Shown piece after piece: positions 18,348 through 29,500 of a stretch of DNA of 64,000 nt. Origin of the DNA: JAIEPX01 sp963725255 (GTDB lineage Bacteria; Pseudomonadota; Gammaproteobacteria; JAIEPX01). Each line of letters begins with the position of its first letter. Positions within the stretch are counted from its first letter, which is position 1. Position numbers and translations under genes: made by a program. The stretch covers positions 1 through 64,000 of the forward strand of contig CAVRXV010000013.1 in assembly GCA_963725255.1 (NCBI GenBank). The letters are read 5' to 3'. The notes below the pieces were generated by a model that saw only the letters and a program-made list of their open reading frames with translations, was not told the DNA's origin and ran no database searches.

Positions 18348-21156
18348 TTAATGCTCATCGACCAAATCAACTTGCTGCTGTTTATGCAGCGCAGGATAAC
18401 CCGCGGCAGGCGCAGCAGAAGCAGCTCTTCCTGCATAGCTTAGTTTTTGATTCTCTGTTAAACAATTCACTAAACGGTGTCGTGTGATAAACCAAGCACC
18501 TTGATTTTTTGGCTCTTCCTGACACCACACAAAATCTGTGTTTTTTCATATTGCGCGATAATCCGTTTTAAATTCATCATACGGAAATGGATAAATTGTT
18601 CGACACGAATAATCGCAACATCTGTTAATCTGTCGTTCACGCCGTTCTGTCCAATAAATCATAATAGACTTTACCACAACAAAAAATCACTTTACGTACT
18701 TTTCGCGGATCAATATCATCAATTTCAGGAATGACTAAATTAAAATCTCCTTTGGTTAATTCACTCAACGAATGAAACCGCTAATTTATGACGCAATAAA
18801 CTTTTCGGTGTCATCACAATTAATGGTTTGCGAAATGGGCGAATCATTTGACGACGTAACAAATGAAATATTTGTGCAGGTGTAGTGGGCACACATACTT
18901 GCATATTATCTTCCGCACACAATTGCAAATAACGTTCTAATCGTGCAGAAGAATGTTCTGGCCCCATTCCTTCATAACCATGTGGTAATAACATCACTAA
19001 ACCACATAATCGTTTCCATTTTTGCCAAGCAGAACTGATAAATTGATCGATAACCACTTGTGCGCCATTGGCAAAATCACCAAATTGTGCTTCCCAAAGC
19101 ACTAGTCCTTTTGGCGCGGCCATTGCATAACCATATTCAAAACCCAGCACGGCTAATTCAGATAATAATGAATCATAAATTTGAAAATGTGCTTGTTTCA
19201 GAATTTAAATGTGCAAAGGAACAAAAACATCGCCTGTTTCTTGATCATGCAAAACTGCATGCCGATGCGCAAATGTGCCACGACCGCAATCTTGACCAGA
19301 CATTCGCACACTATAACCTTCGTGAACTAGAGTTGCATACGCTAAATTTCAGCAAATCCCCAATCACACGGTAATTCACCTTCAGCCATTTTTAATCGGG
19401 AATTAACCATTAAATGCCCACTTGACGTTGCACATTAAAATTCTCGGGCAAAGTGTATAATAATTTTGCCGAGTTTTTTTATCGTAGCTTCCGTGGCAGT
19501 AGTATCAACCGTTTTTTGCCATTCTTCGCCTAAATAGGGCACAAATGCTTTGGCTAATTTATGACCTGCACCTGTCGTCGTTCGTGCAACTATCTCACCT
19601 TTATCTAAAGCATCACGATAATCATCCACCATTTTGTCTACATCAGCTTGATTCACAATCCCTGCAGCCACTAATTTTTGAGCATATAATTCACGCGGTG
19701 TTAGATGTGATTTAATTTTTTTATACATTAATGGTTGAGATGCACTCGGTTCATCCGCTTCGTTATGACCATGACGACGATAACAAACAAAATCAACACA
19801 ATATCTTTTTTAAATTGTATGTCGATAATCAACTGCTAATTTTGCAAGAAATACGACTGCTTCAGGATCATCTCCATTCACATGAAAAACAGGTGCATCA
19901 ATCATTTTAGCAATATCAGTGCAATATATACTGGAGCGCGCATCGCATGGATAACTCGTGGTAAATCCAACTTGATTATTAATCACAATATGCACAGATC
20001 CACCGAGTACAGTAAGCACGAGTTTGTGACATATTAAATGTTTCCATCACAACACCCTGCCCCGAAACTGCTGCATCACCGTGCACTAAAACTGCCATAC
20101 GCTTTAGAACCTGCTCCATCATGATGTCGATCTTGACGTGCACGAACTGAACCTAAAACCACTGCAGAAATCATTCCAAATGAGAAGGATTAAATGCTAA
20201 CGATAAATGTACAGCATCGACCCGATAGCGTTTCAATATCGGAAGAAAACCTAGGTGATATTTAACATCGCCAGAGGTTAATCCATAATTCTCGCGTGCC
20301 TTCAAATTCTTGAAATAATTCTTCAGGTGATTGCCCCATCACATTCACTAACATATTCAATCGACCACGATGTGCCATGCCAAATACAACTTCTTCGATC
20401 TGATGCGTTCCAGATTCGTTCAACCACCGCTTGAATAAAGGGAATAAAACTATCTCCACCTTCTAATGAAAAACGTTTTTGACCCGGATATTTAGATCCT
20501 AAATATTTTTCTAATCCATCGGCCGCAGTTAATTCTTTCAGAATTTTTATTTTAGTTTCATTCGGTAATTGATACGAACTTCCGTATGATTCAAAACGAT
20601 ATTTTACCCACGCAAATTCATCGGGATCAGTGATGTACATAAATTCAGCACCAATAGAACCACAATAAGTCGCTTTCAATCGAGCAAAAATATCTGCAAG
20701 CGTCGATTGAGGAGCGCCCATTAATTCCGGCGCAGAAAATGTTTTTTTCAAATCAGCATCGGATAATCCATGGGATGCTAATTGTAAATCTTTAACTTCT
20801 GGACGAGGTGAATCTAAAGCATCAAATTGCGCCGCTAAATGCCCGTGCACTTGATACGCATTGATCAATTGATCAACACAACGTTGTTTACGCTCCTCAT
20901 GCACATCGGCAGAAATCATCATCGCTTTTTTAGGCTTGCGCACAATCTCAGCAAAATATTGTCTAATATCATCGTGAGAAATATCAGAACCATCAGCCCC
21001 TTTCACTTTAGGTAATTGAGAAAAATAATCTCGCCATTCCTGACTCACCGACTGAGGATTTTTAAGAAAATTTTCGTATAAACCTTCAACATAAGCAGCA
21101 CTACCACCGGATAAATACGATGTATTATAAAATTCTTGCATCGATTTTTTTTGCAT
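18348..21156 (-). pseudogene. sucA: 2-oxoglutarate dehydrogenase E1, frameshifted
   Basis: About 935 codons, like E. coli SucA (933). The first 280 codons are intact (MQKKSMQEFYNTSYLSGG to FIQAVVERIW), then the sequence passes through at least six frame changes with family motifs still readable: GMAHRGRLNMLVNVMG, HIVINNQVGFTTS, KMIDAPVFHVNGDDPEAV (TPP-binding), FEYGYAMA, WEAQFGDFANGAQVVIDQF, LPHGYEGMGPEHSSARLERY and the end YAGRAASAAPAAGYPALHKQ. ATG at 21156 is favoured since AAAGG is 8 bases upstream. The gene follows sdhB by about 50 bases. Same cause of lesions as in sucC is likely. Confidence 0.8.
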
Positions 21157-21208
21157 TGTCATAACCTTTCTTTAGGAGTTCCCGCATTAACGGGTACCGC
21201 TAACCTTA

Positions 21209-21907
21209 TTAAACAGCCTCATCTAAAATTTCTTTGCGTATCTCACCAATTGCTTTCGCAGGATTTAATCCTTTAGGACACACTGTCGTACAATTCATAA
21301 TTGTTCGACAACGAAATAAACTAAACGCATCCTGCAGTGCAGCCAATCGATTTTCCGTTTGATTATCACGCGTATCTATAATAAAACGATAGGCCCATAA
21401 TAAAGCAGCAGGCCCCATAAATTTATCAGGATTCCACCACCACGAAGGACACGCACTAGAGCAACAGGCACACAAAATACATTCGTACAATCCATCTAAT
21501 TTTTCGCGATCTTCTGTAGATTGCAAACGTTCAGCGCTCGGTGGTTGTTCATCATTTTGTAAATACGGTTTTGCGCGTTCATATTGTTTATAAAACTGTG
21601 TCATATCGACAATTAAATCTCGAATAATAGGTAATCCCGGCAAAGGTCTGAGCACTACTTTATTAGGTAATTCATGCAGCGGCGTAATACAAGCCAATCC
21701 ATTTTTTCCATTAATATTCATGCCATCTGATCCACAAACACCTTCACCACAAGAGCGACGAACACCTAACGTAGGATCTTGTGTTTTTAATGCTTCAATA
21801 GCATCCAACAACATCTTGCCACGCACCGTGCTAAGATCGAGTTCGTAATCTTGCATTCTAGGTTTCGAATCGGTTTCAGGATTAAAACGATAAATTGAAA
21901 AAATCAT
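21209..21907 (-). CDS. sdhB: Succinate dehydrogenase iron-sulfur subunit
   Basis: 232 residues, intact, close to E. coli SdhB (238). N-terminal 2Fe-2S domain with RRSCGEGVCGSDGMNINGK and C-terminal 4Fe-4S/3Fe-4S clusters in ECILCACCSSACPSWWWNP and FRCRTIMNCTTVCPKGLNP. Passes electrons from SdhA FAD to quinone. ATG is 2 bases after the sdhA stop. Its intact frame contrasts with damaged genes on both sides. Confidence 0.95.
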   Translation of the reverse strand: MIFSIYRFNPETDSKPRMQDYELDLSTVRGKMLLDAIEALKTQDPTLGVRRSCGEGVCGSDGMNINGKNGLACITPLHELPNKVVLRPLPGLPIIRDLIVDMTQFYKQYERAKPYLQNDEQPPSAERLQSTEDREKLDGLYECILCACCSSACPSWWWNPDKFMGPAALLWAYRFIIDTRDNQTENRLAALQDAFSLFRCRTIMNCTTVCPKGLNPAKAIGEIRKEILDEAV

Positions 21908-21909
21908 CT

Positions 21910-23676
21910 TTACTCACTCTCACTCAAAGGAATGGGTTCAACTTCTTTAGGACTCATATTTACCGATCGATAGGCCAGTCGACCATCTTCAAAAATAATG
22001 GAATGTTTCTGCCAATTTTTATCATCACGTTTAGGAAAATCCAATCGTGAATGCGCACCACGACTTTCTTGTCGTTTTGTCGCTAAAACAGCGGATGCTT
22101 TTGCAACTTCCATTAAATTATCTAACTCTAATGCTTCAATTCGTGCCGTATTAAAAACTTTACTTTTATCTTTTAAATGAGCTTGAGCAATTCTTTTTTG
22201 AACGGCTTCTAATCGTCCCAACCCACTTCCATTGATGGCCCATCTCGAAATACACCAAAATCTTCTTGCATAACGCTTTGCAAATCTAAACGTAACGCTG
22301 GAACATCTTCACCTGAATTAGAATTTTCCCATCGCTGAATTCGAGAAAGTGCTTTATCAATATCTTCTTGATCAACAGCCGGAGCCTCTTCTTTTTCACG
22401 TAAGGATTTTTCTAAAAATAATCCAACCGCTCGACCAAACACAACAAAATCTAACAAAGAATTTCCACCTAAACGATTCGCGCCATGCACAGAAACACAA
22501 GCACATTCGCCAGCTGCATATAATCCGTCAATAATTTGATCTTCGCCTTTTTCATTCACAGTCAATGCTTGTCCATGAATATTGGTCGGAATTCCACCCA
22601 TCATATAATGACAGGTTGGAACCACAGGAATTGGTTCTTTAATAGGATCAACATCCGCAAATGTTTTTGCTAATTCACTAATTCCAGGTAACGCGTTTTT
22701 AATAACTTCAGCTCCTAAATGATCTAATTTTAACAACACATAATCGCCATTCGGACCACAACCACGACCTTCACGAATTTCTATCATCGATGCGCGAGAA
22801 ACCACATCACGTACAGGCTAAATCTTTTAGATGAGGTGCATAACGTTCCATAAAACGTTCACCATTTTTATTAATTAGATAGCCACCTTCACCACGAGAA
22901 CCTTCTGTAATTAATACACCGACACCCGCAATTCCCGTCGGATGAAATTGCCACATTTCCATATCTTGTAAGGGGAAATCCAGCCCGCAAAACCATGCCT
23001 AATCCATCGCCCGTATTAATATACGCATTGGTGGTGACTATGAAAAATTCTGTCCTGCACCACCCGTTGCTAACACTGTTGCGCGTGAACGTAAAAAAAC
23101 CATTTCACCGGTTTCAATACACAATGCAATAACACCAGCAACACCGCCAGTTTTTGATTTAACTAAATCAATGGCATACCATTCATTAAAAAAAGTTGTT
23201 TTATGCTTCAACATTTTTTTGATACAACGTATGCAATAATGCATGTCCGGTTCGATCTGCAGCGGCACAAGTTCGATGCGCTTGTTCACCACCAAAATTT
23301 AATGTTTGCCCACCAAAAGCGCGTTGATAAATTTTGCCATTCTTCATGCGTGAAAAAGGCAATCCCATATGTTCTAATTCATAATACTGTAGCAGGCGCA
23401 TGTTTACACATATATTCAATACGCATCTTGATCACCTAAATAATCCGAACCTTTAACGGTATCAAACATATGCCAACGCCAATCATCTTTTCCATCAGTA
23501 TTTCCTAATGCGGCATTAATTCCACCTTGAGCAGAAACAGTATGAGAACGCGTTGGAAATACTTTAGATATGCAGGCAACTTTTAATCCGGATTGCGCCA
23601 ATTGAAGTGATGCGCGCAAACCAGCACCACCACCACCTACGATGACTGCATCAAAATATTGTTCAGAAATAGGCAT
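21910..23676 (-). pseudogene. sdhA: Succinate dehydrogenase flavoprotein subunit, frameshifted
   Basis: Full-length SdhA (about 587 codons; E. coli 588) in several frames. AVIVGGGGAGLRASLQLAQ binds FAD; SHTVSAQGGINAALGN carries the FAD-linking His region; GEGSRGEGGYLI-type, HMMGGIPTN, GECACVSVHGANRLGGNSLL and the C-terminal REDSRGAHSR-like QESRGAHSRLDFPKRDD are present. I place single extra bases near 23417 and 23390; other shifts lie near 23240, 23035, 22815 and 22215. ATG at 23676 is set by GGGAGAG 9 bases upstream. Without these indels it would be a normal complex II subunit. Confidence 0.8.
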
Positions 23677-23707
23677 GCTCATTAACTCTCCCATTGATAA
23701 AACAGCG

Positions 23708-24052
23708 CTACGACCATAGTATCAAAACGCTCCACACCACGATTCCCATCAATCCCAGTATAGTAGAGATCTGTAAAATTAAACGTAACCAAACCACCTT
23801 AATATAATCGGTATAAATCGTCCACATGCCTACCCAGGCATGAAAAACTAAACTCAACACCACCAAAACGCTCAACACCCGAACCGCGGTATTATGGTAA
23901 ACATCGTGCCAAAAGTGATAGCTCAAGTGCTCTACCGACAAAACATAGGCCAAAATCACAACACTATAGAGTGCCATAACAACGGCAGTGACACGCTGAA
24001 TAATCCAATCGCGGACGCCATTTCGACTTAGACTGGTCACATTATCTACCAT
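23708..24052 (-). CDS. sdhD: Succinate dehydrogenase membrane anchor subunit
   Basis: 114 residues with three hydrophobic helices; WIIQRVTAVVMALYS (quinone-site Arg) and VFHAWVGMWTIYTDYIK (His-x-Tyr/Asp region of SdhD) are typical. ATG at 24052 follows a perfect AGGAGGG at 8 bases and overlaps the sdhC stop. Anchors complex II and shares heme b with SdhC. Confidence 0.9.
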   Translation of the reverse strand: MVDNVTSLSRNGVRDWIIQRVTAVVMALYSVVILAYVLSVEHLSYHFWHDVYHNTAVRVLSVLVVLSLVFHAWVGMWTIYTDYIKVVWLRLILQISTILGLMGIVVWSVLILWS

Positions 24053-24423
24053 AACCAAATCCCTCCTAGAACAACCAATACTCCTGTCAACAGCATCACA
24101 ATCATCGCGCTCATTCGTGCAGCTCGTAATGATTCACCATATCCCATATCCATGACAATATGCCGAATACCCGCACACAAATGAAAAGCTATGAAGAGCC
24201 ACAGGGCTAATGCGATCAACTTACCAGACGGTTCAGCTAAATAACTAGCGATTGTATTAAAACCGGCCTCATCAGACAAAGTCAGTCCTAAAGACCATAG
24301 AATCAGAGGTAAAGATAAAAAAAGCAAAATGCCTGTAATACGATGTAATATGGATAACACAGCCGTTATAGGCTGTTTGATTGTCAACAAATTCAAATTC
24401 ACGGGTCGTGAGTGTTTGAGCAT
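24046..24423 (-). CDS. sdhC: Succinate dehydrogenase cytochrome b556 subunit
   Basis: 125 residues, three membrane helices. RPVNLNLLTIKQPITAVLS then ILHRITGILLF (quinone site Ser/Arg-type) and AFHLCAGIRHIVMDMG with the heme-ligand His are SdhC signatures. ATG at 24423 is placed by GGGA 6 bases upstream; an in-frame ATG also lies at 24429. First gene of sdhCDAB-sucABCD; transcription is divergent from gltA. Confidence 0.9.
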   Translation of the reverse strand: MLKHSRPVNLNLLTIKQPITAVLSILHRITGILLFLSLPLILWSLGLTLSDEAGFNTIASYLAEPSGKLIALALWLFIAFHLCAGIRHIVMDMGYGESLRAARMSAMIVMLLTGVLVVLGGIWLW

Positions 24424-24517
24424 AATCATTCCCTGTTGTGATATCAATGACGATTTCCTTTGAATCATATCACACGAGACTCAAAAAAACAGGGGATAAC
24501 TAAACTTGGGTCAGGAG

Positions 24518-24619
24518 GGGGTCAAGTCTTGAAACATGAATTAAGCAATAACTCTCAGAGTGTAATCAATAGTTTTACTGATCTTTGACTGCTTAATTCA
24601 TGTTTCAAGACTTGACCCC
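24518..24619. repeat. Long palindrome with GGGGTCAAGTCT tips
   Basis: Arms 24518-24547 and 24590-24619 are a perfect 30-base inverted repeat starting GGGGTCAAGTCTTGAAACAT, with a 42-base AT-rich loop. It lies in the sdhC/gltA divergent gap. The tip is shared with the elements at 25968 and 49925 and is close to those at 35814, 36720 and 39065, but the inner stem is different. Such palindromes resemble those that accompany REP-associated tyrosine transposases (RAYT); no such gene is in the window. Confidence 0.85.
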
Positions 24620-24691
24620 ATCACCACTCTCACGCGACAATGCGTGCGACCGTGCTATACTGTTATCTGATTAAATGCTTTAGGAGCCTCC

Positions 24692-25981
24692 ATGGATAGT
24701 TGTAAGTTAACATTTAATAATCAAACGCTTGATTTACCCATACGTCATGGAACATTGGGCCCTGATGTTATCGATATACACTCGCTCGCAAAAAACAATA
24801 TTTTCACATTTGATCCTGGCTATATGTCCACAGCCTCTTGTGAATCAAAAATCACTTTCATTGACGGCGATGCTGGCGTTCTTCTTTATCGTGGCTACCC
24901 CATCGATCAACTGTCAGAACAATGCGATTATATGGAAGTGTGCCACTTACTGTTATTCGGAGAATTGCCGACCCAATCACAGCACCAAGATTTTGTGCAA
25001 CGAATTAATGCCCATACCATGGTTCACGAACAAATACATGGTTTCCTAAACGGCTTTAGACGCGACGCTCACCCAATGGCCGTGATGGTCGGCGTGATCG
25101 GTGCACTTTCTGCTTTTTATCATGATTCATTGGATATCGATAATCCTGAGCACCGAATGAAATCCGCCTTCCGCATCATCGCAAAAGTGCCTACCATTGC
25201 AGCAATGTGCTATAAATATTCTATTGGAGATCCATTTGTTTATCCTGAAAATGATATGTCGTATGCCGAGAATTTTCTTAACATGATGTTCAGCGTGCCT
25301 ACACAAAAATCCACACCGAATCCGGTTTTAGTTCGAGCCATTGATCGCATTTTCACGTTGCACGCCGATCACGAACAAAATGCTTCAACTTCTACAGTTC
25401 GTCTTGCAGGATCAACAGGCGCCAATCCATTTGCCTGTATTTCAGCGGGAATTGCTGCGCTTTGGGGGCGCGCTCACGGCGGTGCGAATGAAGCCTGCTT
25501 AAATATGCTCCACGAAATTGGTGACGAATCACACATCAATGAATACCTCAAACGCTCAAAAGATAAAAACGACCCTTTCCGTTTAATGGGATTTGGTCAC
25601 CGCGTTTATAAAAACTACGATCCTCGAGCGAAAGTGATGCAACAAACCTGTTACGAAGTGTTGGAAGCGACGGGTCGTCGTGACGATCCTTTGTTTAAAC
25701 TTGCGATGAAACTCGAAAAGATTGCTCTCGAAGACGAGTATTTTGTAGAGAAAAAACTCTATCCAAACGTCGATTATTACTCAGGAATCACCCTCAGCGC
25801 GATTGGCATTCCAAGCACCATGTTCACTGTGATGTTCGCCATCGCTAGAACTGTAGGCTGGATCTCGCATTGGCATGAAATGATCAGCGACCCTGATAGA
25901 CGTCTGGGTCGTCCTCGTCAGTTGTATACAGGACCCACAGAACGCAACGTTGAGGCTATCGATAAAAGGGGTCAAGTCTAA
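24692..25981 (+). CDS. gltA: Citrate synthase
   Basis: 429 residues, type II (NADH-sensitive length) citrate synthase. Catalytic His in LHADHEQNASTSTVRL, catalytic His in MGFGHRVYKNYDPRA and Asp in the segment YSGITLSAIGIP region; RGYPIDQL and GRPRQLYTGP also match. Condenses oxaloacetate and acetyl-CoA. ATG at 24692 follows AGGAG by 5-6 bases; TATACT about 30 bases upstream may be the -10 box. The last codons (RGQV and the TAA) lie in a palindrome that starts at 25968, so the C-terminus has been altered by the repeat. Confidence 0.95.
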   Translation: MDSCKLTFNNQTLDLPIRHGTLGPDVIDIHSLAKNNIFTFDPGYMSTASCESKITFIDGDAGVLLYRGYPIDQLSEQCDYMEVCHLLLFGELPTQSQHQDFVQRINAHTMVHEQIHGFLNGFRRDAHPMAVMVGVIGALSAFYHDSLDIDNPEHRMKSAFRIIAKVPTIAAMCYKYSIGDPFVYPENDMSYAENFLNMMFSVPTQKSTPNPVLVRAIDRIFTLHADHEQNASTSTVRLAGSTGANPFACISAGIAALWGRAHGGANEACLNMLHEIGDESHINEYLKRSKDKNDPFRLMGFGHRVYKNYDPRAKVMQQTCYEVLEATGRRDDPLFKLAMKLEKIALEDEYFVEKKLYPNVDYYSGITLSAIGIPSTMFTVMFAIARTVGWISHWHEMISDPDRRLGRPRQLYTGPTERNVEAIDKRGQV

Positions 25982-26065
25982 GATTGCTACATTCTCAGAG
26001 CTAGTCCATGATTCTCGATTGTTACATTCTTAGTCTGAGAATGTAGCAATCTTAGACTTGACCCC
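25968..26065. repeat. Long palindrome containing the gltA stop codon
   Basis: Arms 25968-25999 and 26034-26065 form a perfect 32-base inverted repeat beginning GGGGTCAAGTCTAAGATTGC. The TAA at 25979-25981 ends gltA. Same tip as the element at 24518 but a different inner stem. Confidence 0.88.
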
Positions 26066-26068
26066 TCC

Positions 26069-26113
26069 AAAAAAAAAGCAGCTCTAGCCAATGGCCAGAG
26101 CTGCTTTTAATGA
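26069..26113 (-). terminator. Rho-independent terminator of rpmE (likely bidirectional)
   Basis: Stem AAGCAGCTCT / AGAGCTGCTT with a GCC-AAT-GGC top at 26076-26108. On the minus strand it is followed by nine T; on the plus strand by TTTTAA, so it may also stop gltA transcripts. Confidence 0.85.
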
Positions 26114-26141
26114 GGGTAGGTAGGTCCTCAAAATCAGAAAA

Positions 26142-26360
26142 TTATTCCTTACTTTCCTGCTTTCTCGCGTACTTCTGCTTAAAGCGATCCACACGACCCG
26201 CAGTATCTATCAGCTTTTGCTTGCCTGTATAGAAAGGATGGCATTCTGAGCATATTTCAATATGCAAATCGCCAGGTCGAGTTGAATGCGTAGTGAAATT
26301 AACACCACAGCTACAGTTTACTTTAATCTCGTTATACGTAGGATGAATATCAGTTTGCAT
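26142..26360 (-). CDS. rpmE: 50S ribosomal protein L31
   Basis: 72 residues, zinc-type L31: MQTDIHPTYNEIKV, Cys pairs in NCSCGVNF and ICSECHPFYTGKQK, basic C-terminus RVDRFKQKYARK. E. coli L31 is 70 residues. Stands alone with its own terminator, convergent to gltA. Confidence 0.95.
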   Translation of the reverse strand: MQTDIHPTYNEIKVNCSCGVNFTTHSTRPGDLHIEICSECHPFYTGKQKLIDTAGRVDRFKQKYARKQESKE

Positions 26361-26412
26361 GTCCGGTCTCTTTAATCGTCAAAGGGGTAGATCTTACCAG
26401 AGCCGAGAACCA

Positions 26413-26455
26413 GGGGTCAAGCCTAAGATTGCTGGGGGGAAGGGGTCAGATCTTT
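26413..26455. repeat. Degenerate half-copies of the GGGGTCAAGTCT palindrome family
   Basis: GGGGTCAAGCCTAAGATTGC at 26413 matches the outer arm of the 25968 element with one change, and GGGGTCAGATCT starts again near 26442; no intact opposite arm follows. Probably decayed copies upstream of rpmE. Confidence 0.6.
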
Positions 26456-26480
26456 GCTTGATACATACCAACCTCATCTA

Positions 26481-26546
26481 GTCATCGCGAGCGAAGCGTG
26501 GCGATCCAGACTTTTTTCTGGATCGCCACGCTTCGCTCGCGATGAC
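26481..26546. repeat. Perfect 30-base REP-like palindrome
   Basis: GTCATCGCGAGCGAAGCGTG... at 26481-26510 and its exact inverted copy at 26517-26546, six-base loop CTTTTT. This GCGAGCGAAGCG type palindrome is widespread in many bacterial genomes, including Rickettsiales and gammaproteobacteria. It lies 25 bases after the stop of the giant gene at 26572 and could shape the end of its transcript. Confidence 0.9.
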
Positions 26547-26571
26547 AGATTAGCCTACCCCCACTTAACCC

Positions 26572-29500
26572 TTAACCGTATACAAGCACGGCGGGCGAAG
26601 TTTTGTGATCATCTTCAAGCACTTCTACTCGCTGAACAACCGACCGTTTTAGATACTCAGCATAACTGTTAATTTCATTGACATTGATTGTACTTAATAT
26701 GCGAGCAACAAACAATTTATCACTCGATTTATCTGGAAAGAAAGTCAAATTTCCATGAAATGCATTTTCACTTGCAGGGATATTACCACACTGTATTTCC
26801 TGTTCCAGAATTCGACGAAGATTATGATAAATAATTTCTCTGATATTAGAGTTATAAGTTTTGATAGCATAAAAGCAATGGGAAGCAATTTTACTTAATA
26901 CAGCAGGCACACTGCTCTCACCTGTTGAAATTAGTTTATATTTTTGCGCGTACTTTATTAGACGATGCGCTGCAAACGGAACTTCATTCATGGCTAAGGC
27001 TTCAATAAAAAATTGAGCGGTTAATACTCTTTCGTAATCCCATTCATCACAATACCACGGCGTAAGACTACATCCAGGTGAGAAATCAAGACTGTTAAAT
27101 TCTTCAAAATAACTCATCACCTCTGGATTATCTTTGAATTCGGCAAAATCTCGAGCCAATAAAATCTGATGGAAAGAAAATGGGCGAAGTTGAAATTGTC
27201 TAGCGGAAAATTTATTTACCTTTATTGCCCAACCAAATTTTTCATCTCGCTCTAATTGATATTGAATTAACTGAGGAATCCAATCAATTAGCTCAAGCTT
27301 TACCGCATAAAACACAGCGGACTCCAATAAACAGGATATTCTTGAACGATCGACATGAATCGCGCCTAGACTAAATAATGTTCTAGCGAGCTGAACTTTA
27401 TTATTTCTTAAGGCTTGAACCACTGCATAGCCATACTCAGCATCATCTTTTTCATCGGATGGGTACTCACAAAATAAATCGACAAAATCCCAACGTTGTT
27501 CATCCACAAGATAAACCAAAGGAGGCTTAGAATCGATCGGTGACGTCATATCTGCGCCATAGCTTAATAAACGCTTCGCCATTTGATGTTGATATTGTTT
27601 GCAGGCCTCATAGAATAATTCCCCTAGAAAAACGCAGCCAAAAAGGCTTCTATTTCTATCTATCTCACCCATTGCCCAATCCCAATAGTTTTTCCGAGCT
27701 ATTTCAAATACAATTGCCTCAATTCCAAAAAAAGTCCATTGTTCGAATGTGCCATGATATACCAAGTGATCTGCCAAACCATATCCTTTATATTGCAATT
27801 TATTTTTACGTGTAAAAGTTGTATTAATAAGCTTATCAGCCAATACCAAAAGATTTTCACAAATACATTCAGCGATAAAATGATCATTAGACTTAATAAA
27901 TTGTTTGGACACCAAAATTTTGACCACTTCGTCGATTTCTGTTTCATTGCTGGATAAAAGAAACATTTTTTTCAATAACGATTGACCCACATGAGTATGC
28001 TGATCCTCAAAGGCTACAAGTAGCAATCTTCCCAATAGAGCCGCATCAAAATATTCTGAGTATTGCTCAACAATATTTTGAACAATAGTCCAATTCATTT
28101 TTTTTCTTAGAAGAGCTTGGTTGCGCACTTCATCTATCAATCCCACAAACAAATCACGCTTATTTATATTTAATGTTTGAATTTCACTAAAACCCTGACG
28201 TATTCTTTCCCAATCACCACTCAAAATAATTCTGAACATTATCAGCTCTAAACCCATATAAATCCGCTGATCGAGATTACCATTGAACGCTAAATGATCC
28301 ATCAAGCTAGACCCACCCAATTGTAAATGTCTTTTATCTGTTTTGGTTGCTAGAATAATTTTATCCACTAGTCTAAATGCATTAGCGCAAATACATTCAG
28401 AAATAAATGAATTGTTCTTTTTAAGATAATTTCTAATGCTTGCAGAACGAATGACATTCGTTGTATATAATTCATGCTTTGATAATAGAGTGATTAATGT
28501 CGTAGAATGACCATTTTCAATCATTTCAATGGCAAAGGGTCTTCCAAAATACACCTCCCACATTAGCTGCCATGATGACACTTCAGGCAATGTTAACAAC
28601 ATCTCACAGATACATTGAAAATAACAATCATAGATAGCATCATCCAACTCACTATCCGGCAGATTGCCTATTTCATTGATCAACTGATAAAATCGAGCCG
28701 TTGCCAGAGGATAAGCAACCCCGTGAATCTTCCATGAAGGTATCGCACCTTGGTCTAATAGCTTTCTGGCAACTTCTGTTTCTCGACATCCCAATGCCGC
28801 CTTCAATACCTCACCATAAATTAGACCCTCATCTTCTCCAGGACTTTTTTGACATAACTCAAGGACAAAATCCCATCTTTTATGCTCAGCGGCACATTCA
28901 ATAGGGAATCTGAATTCTTTAATTGCTGATTTATCAGCTCCTTTTTCTAATAAATAATTCGAAAACAAAAATTGAGAATCATTAAATGCAATAACGAGTA
29001 CCTTACCTAATAATTCCGAGTTGAAATAACGTAAATACTGTTCAACAAAACTGCGCATAGCCACCCAATCAGGTATCAGCCAGTGTACTCTGGAAGCACA
29101 CAAACTGTTCACTATGTGCGTAAACAATTTTTCATCAAGTCCTTGCGATGCCTCAACGAGACCCAACCAATAATGCAGCCTTTCCCAATCTCGGTTTTGA
29201 ATTATTATCTTTTGCACCACTCTAGTAAACATTTTTTCTTGGCCCATATAATTAAATTGGCTTAAAGTACCTTTTTCAATAATATGATCAGCCAAAAGAG
29301 TTCTATCGACATATAACTGAAATTTATCAGATCTAGTTGCTTCAATCAGCTTGTCAGCAATCTTAAATTGCTCATCAATAATAAGACTTGACATAAGCGG
29401 ATCATTTTGTGGAAGACAATCCGAATACATCTTAATATCAAGTGTCAATAGAAACTCTGGGATACTATAATTCTTAGTTCTGCAGCAATCCAAAAATAAT

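Noticed and set aside
15033..23676. Programmed ribosomal frameshifting in the suc/sdhA genes
   Set aside because: The shifts fall at many non-slippery sites, several per gene, with no common motif or downstream structure; error or recent mutation is simpler.
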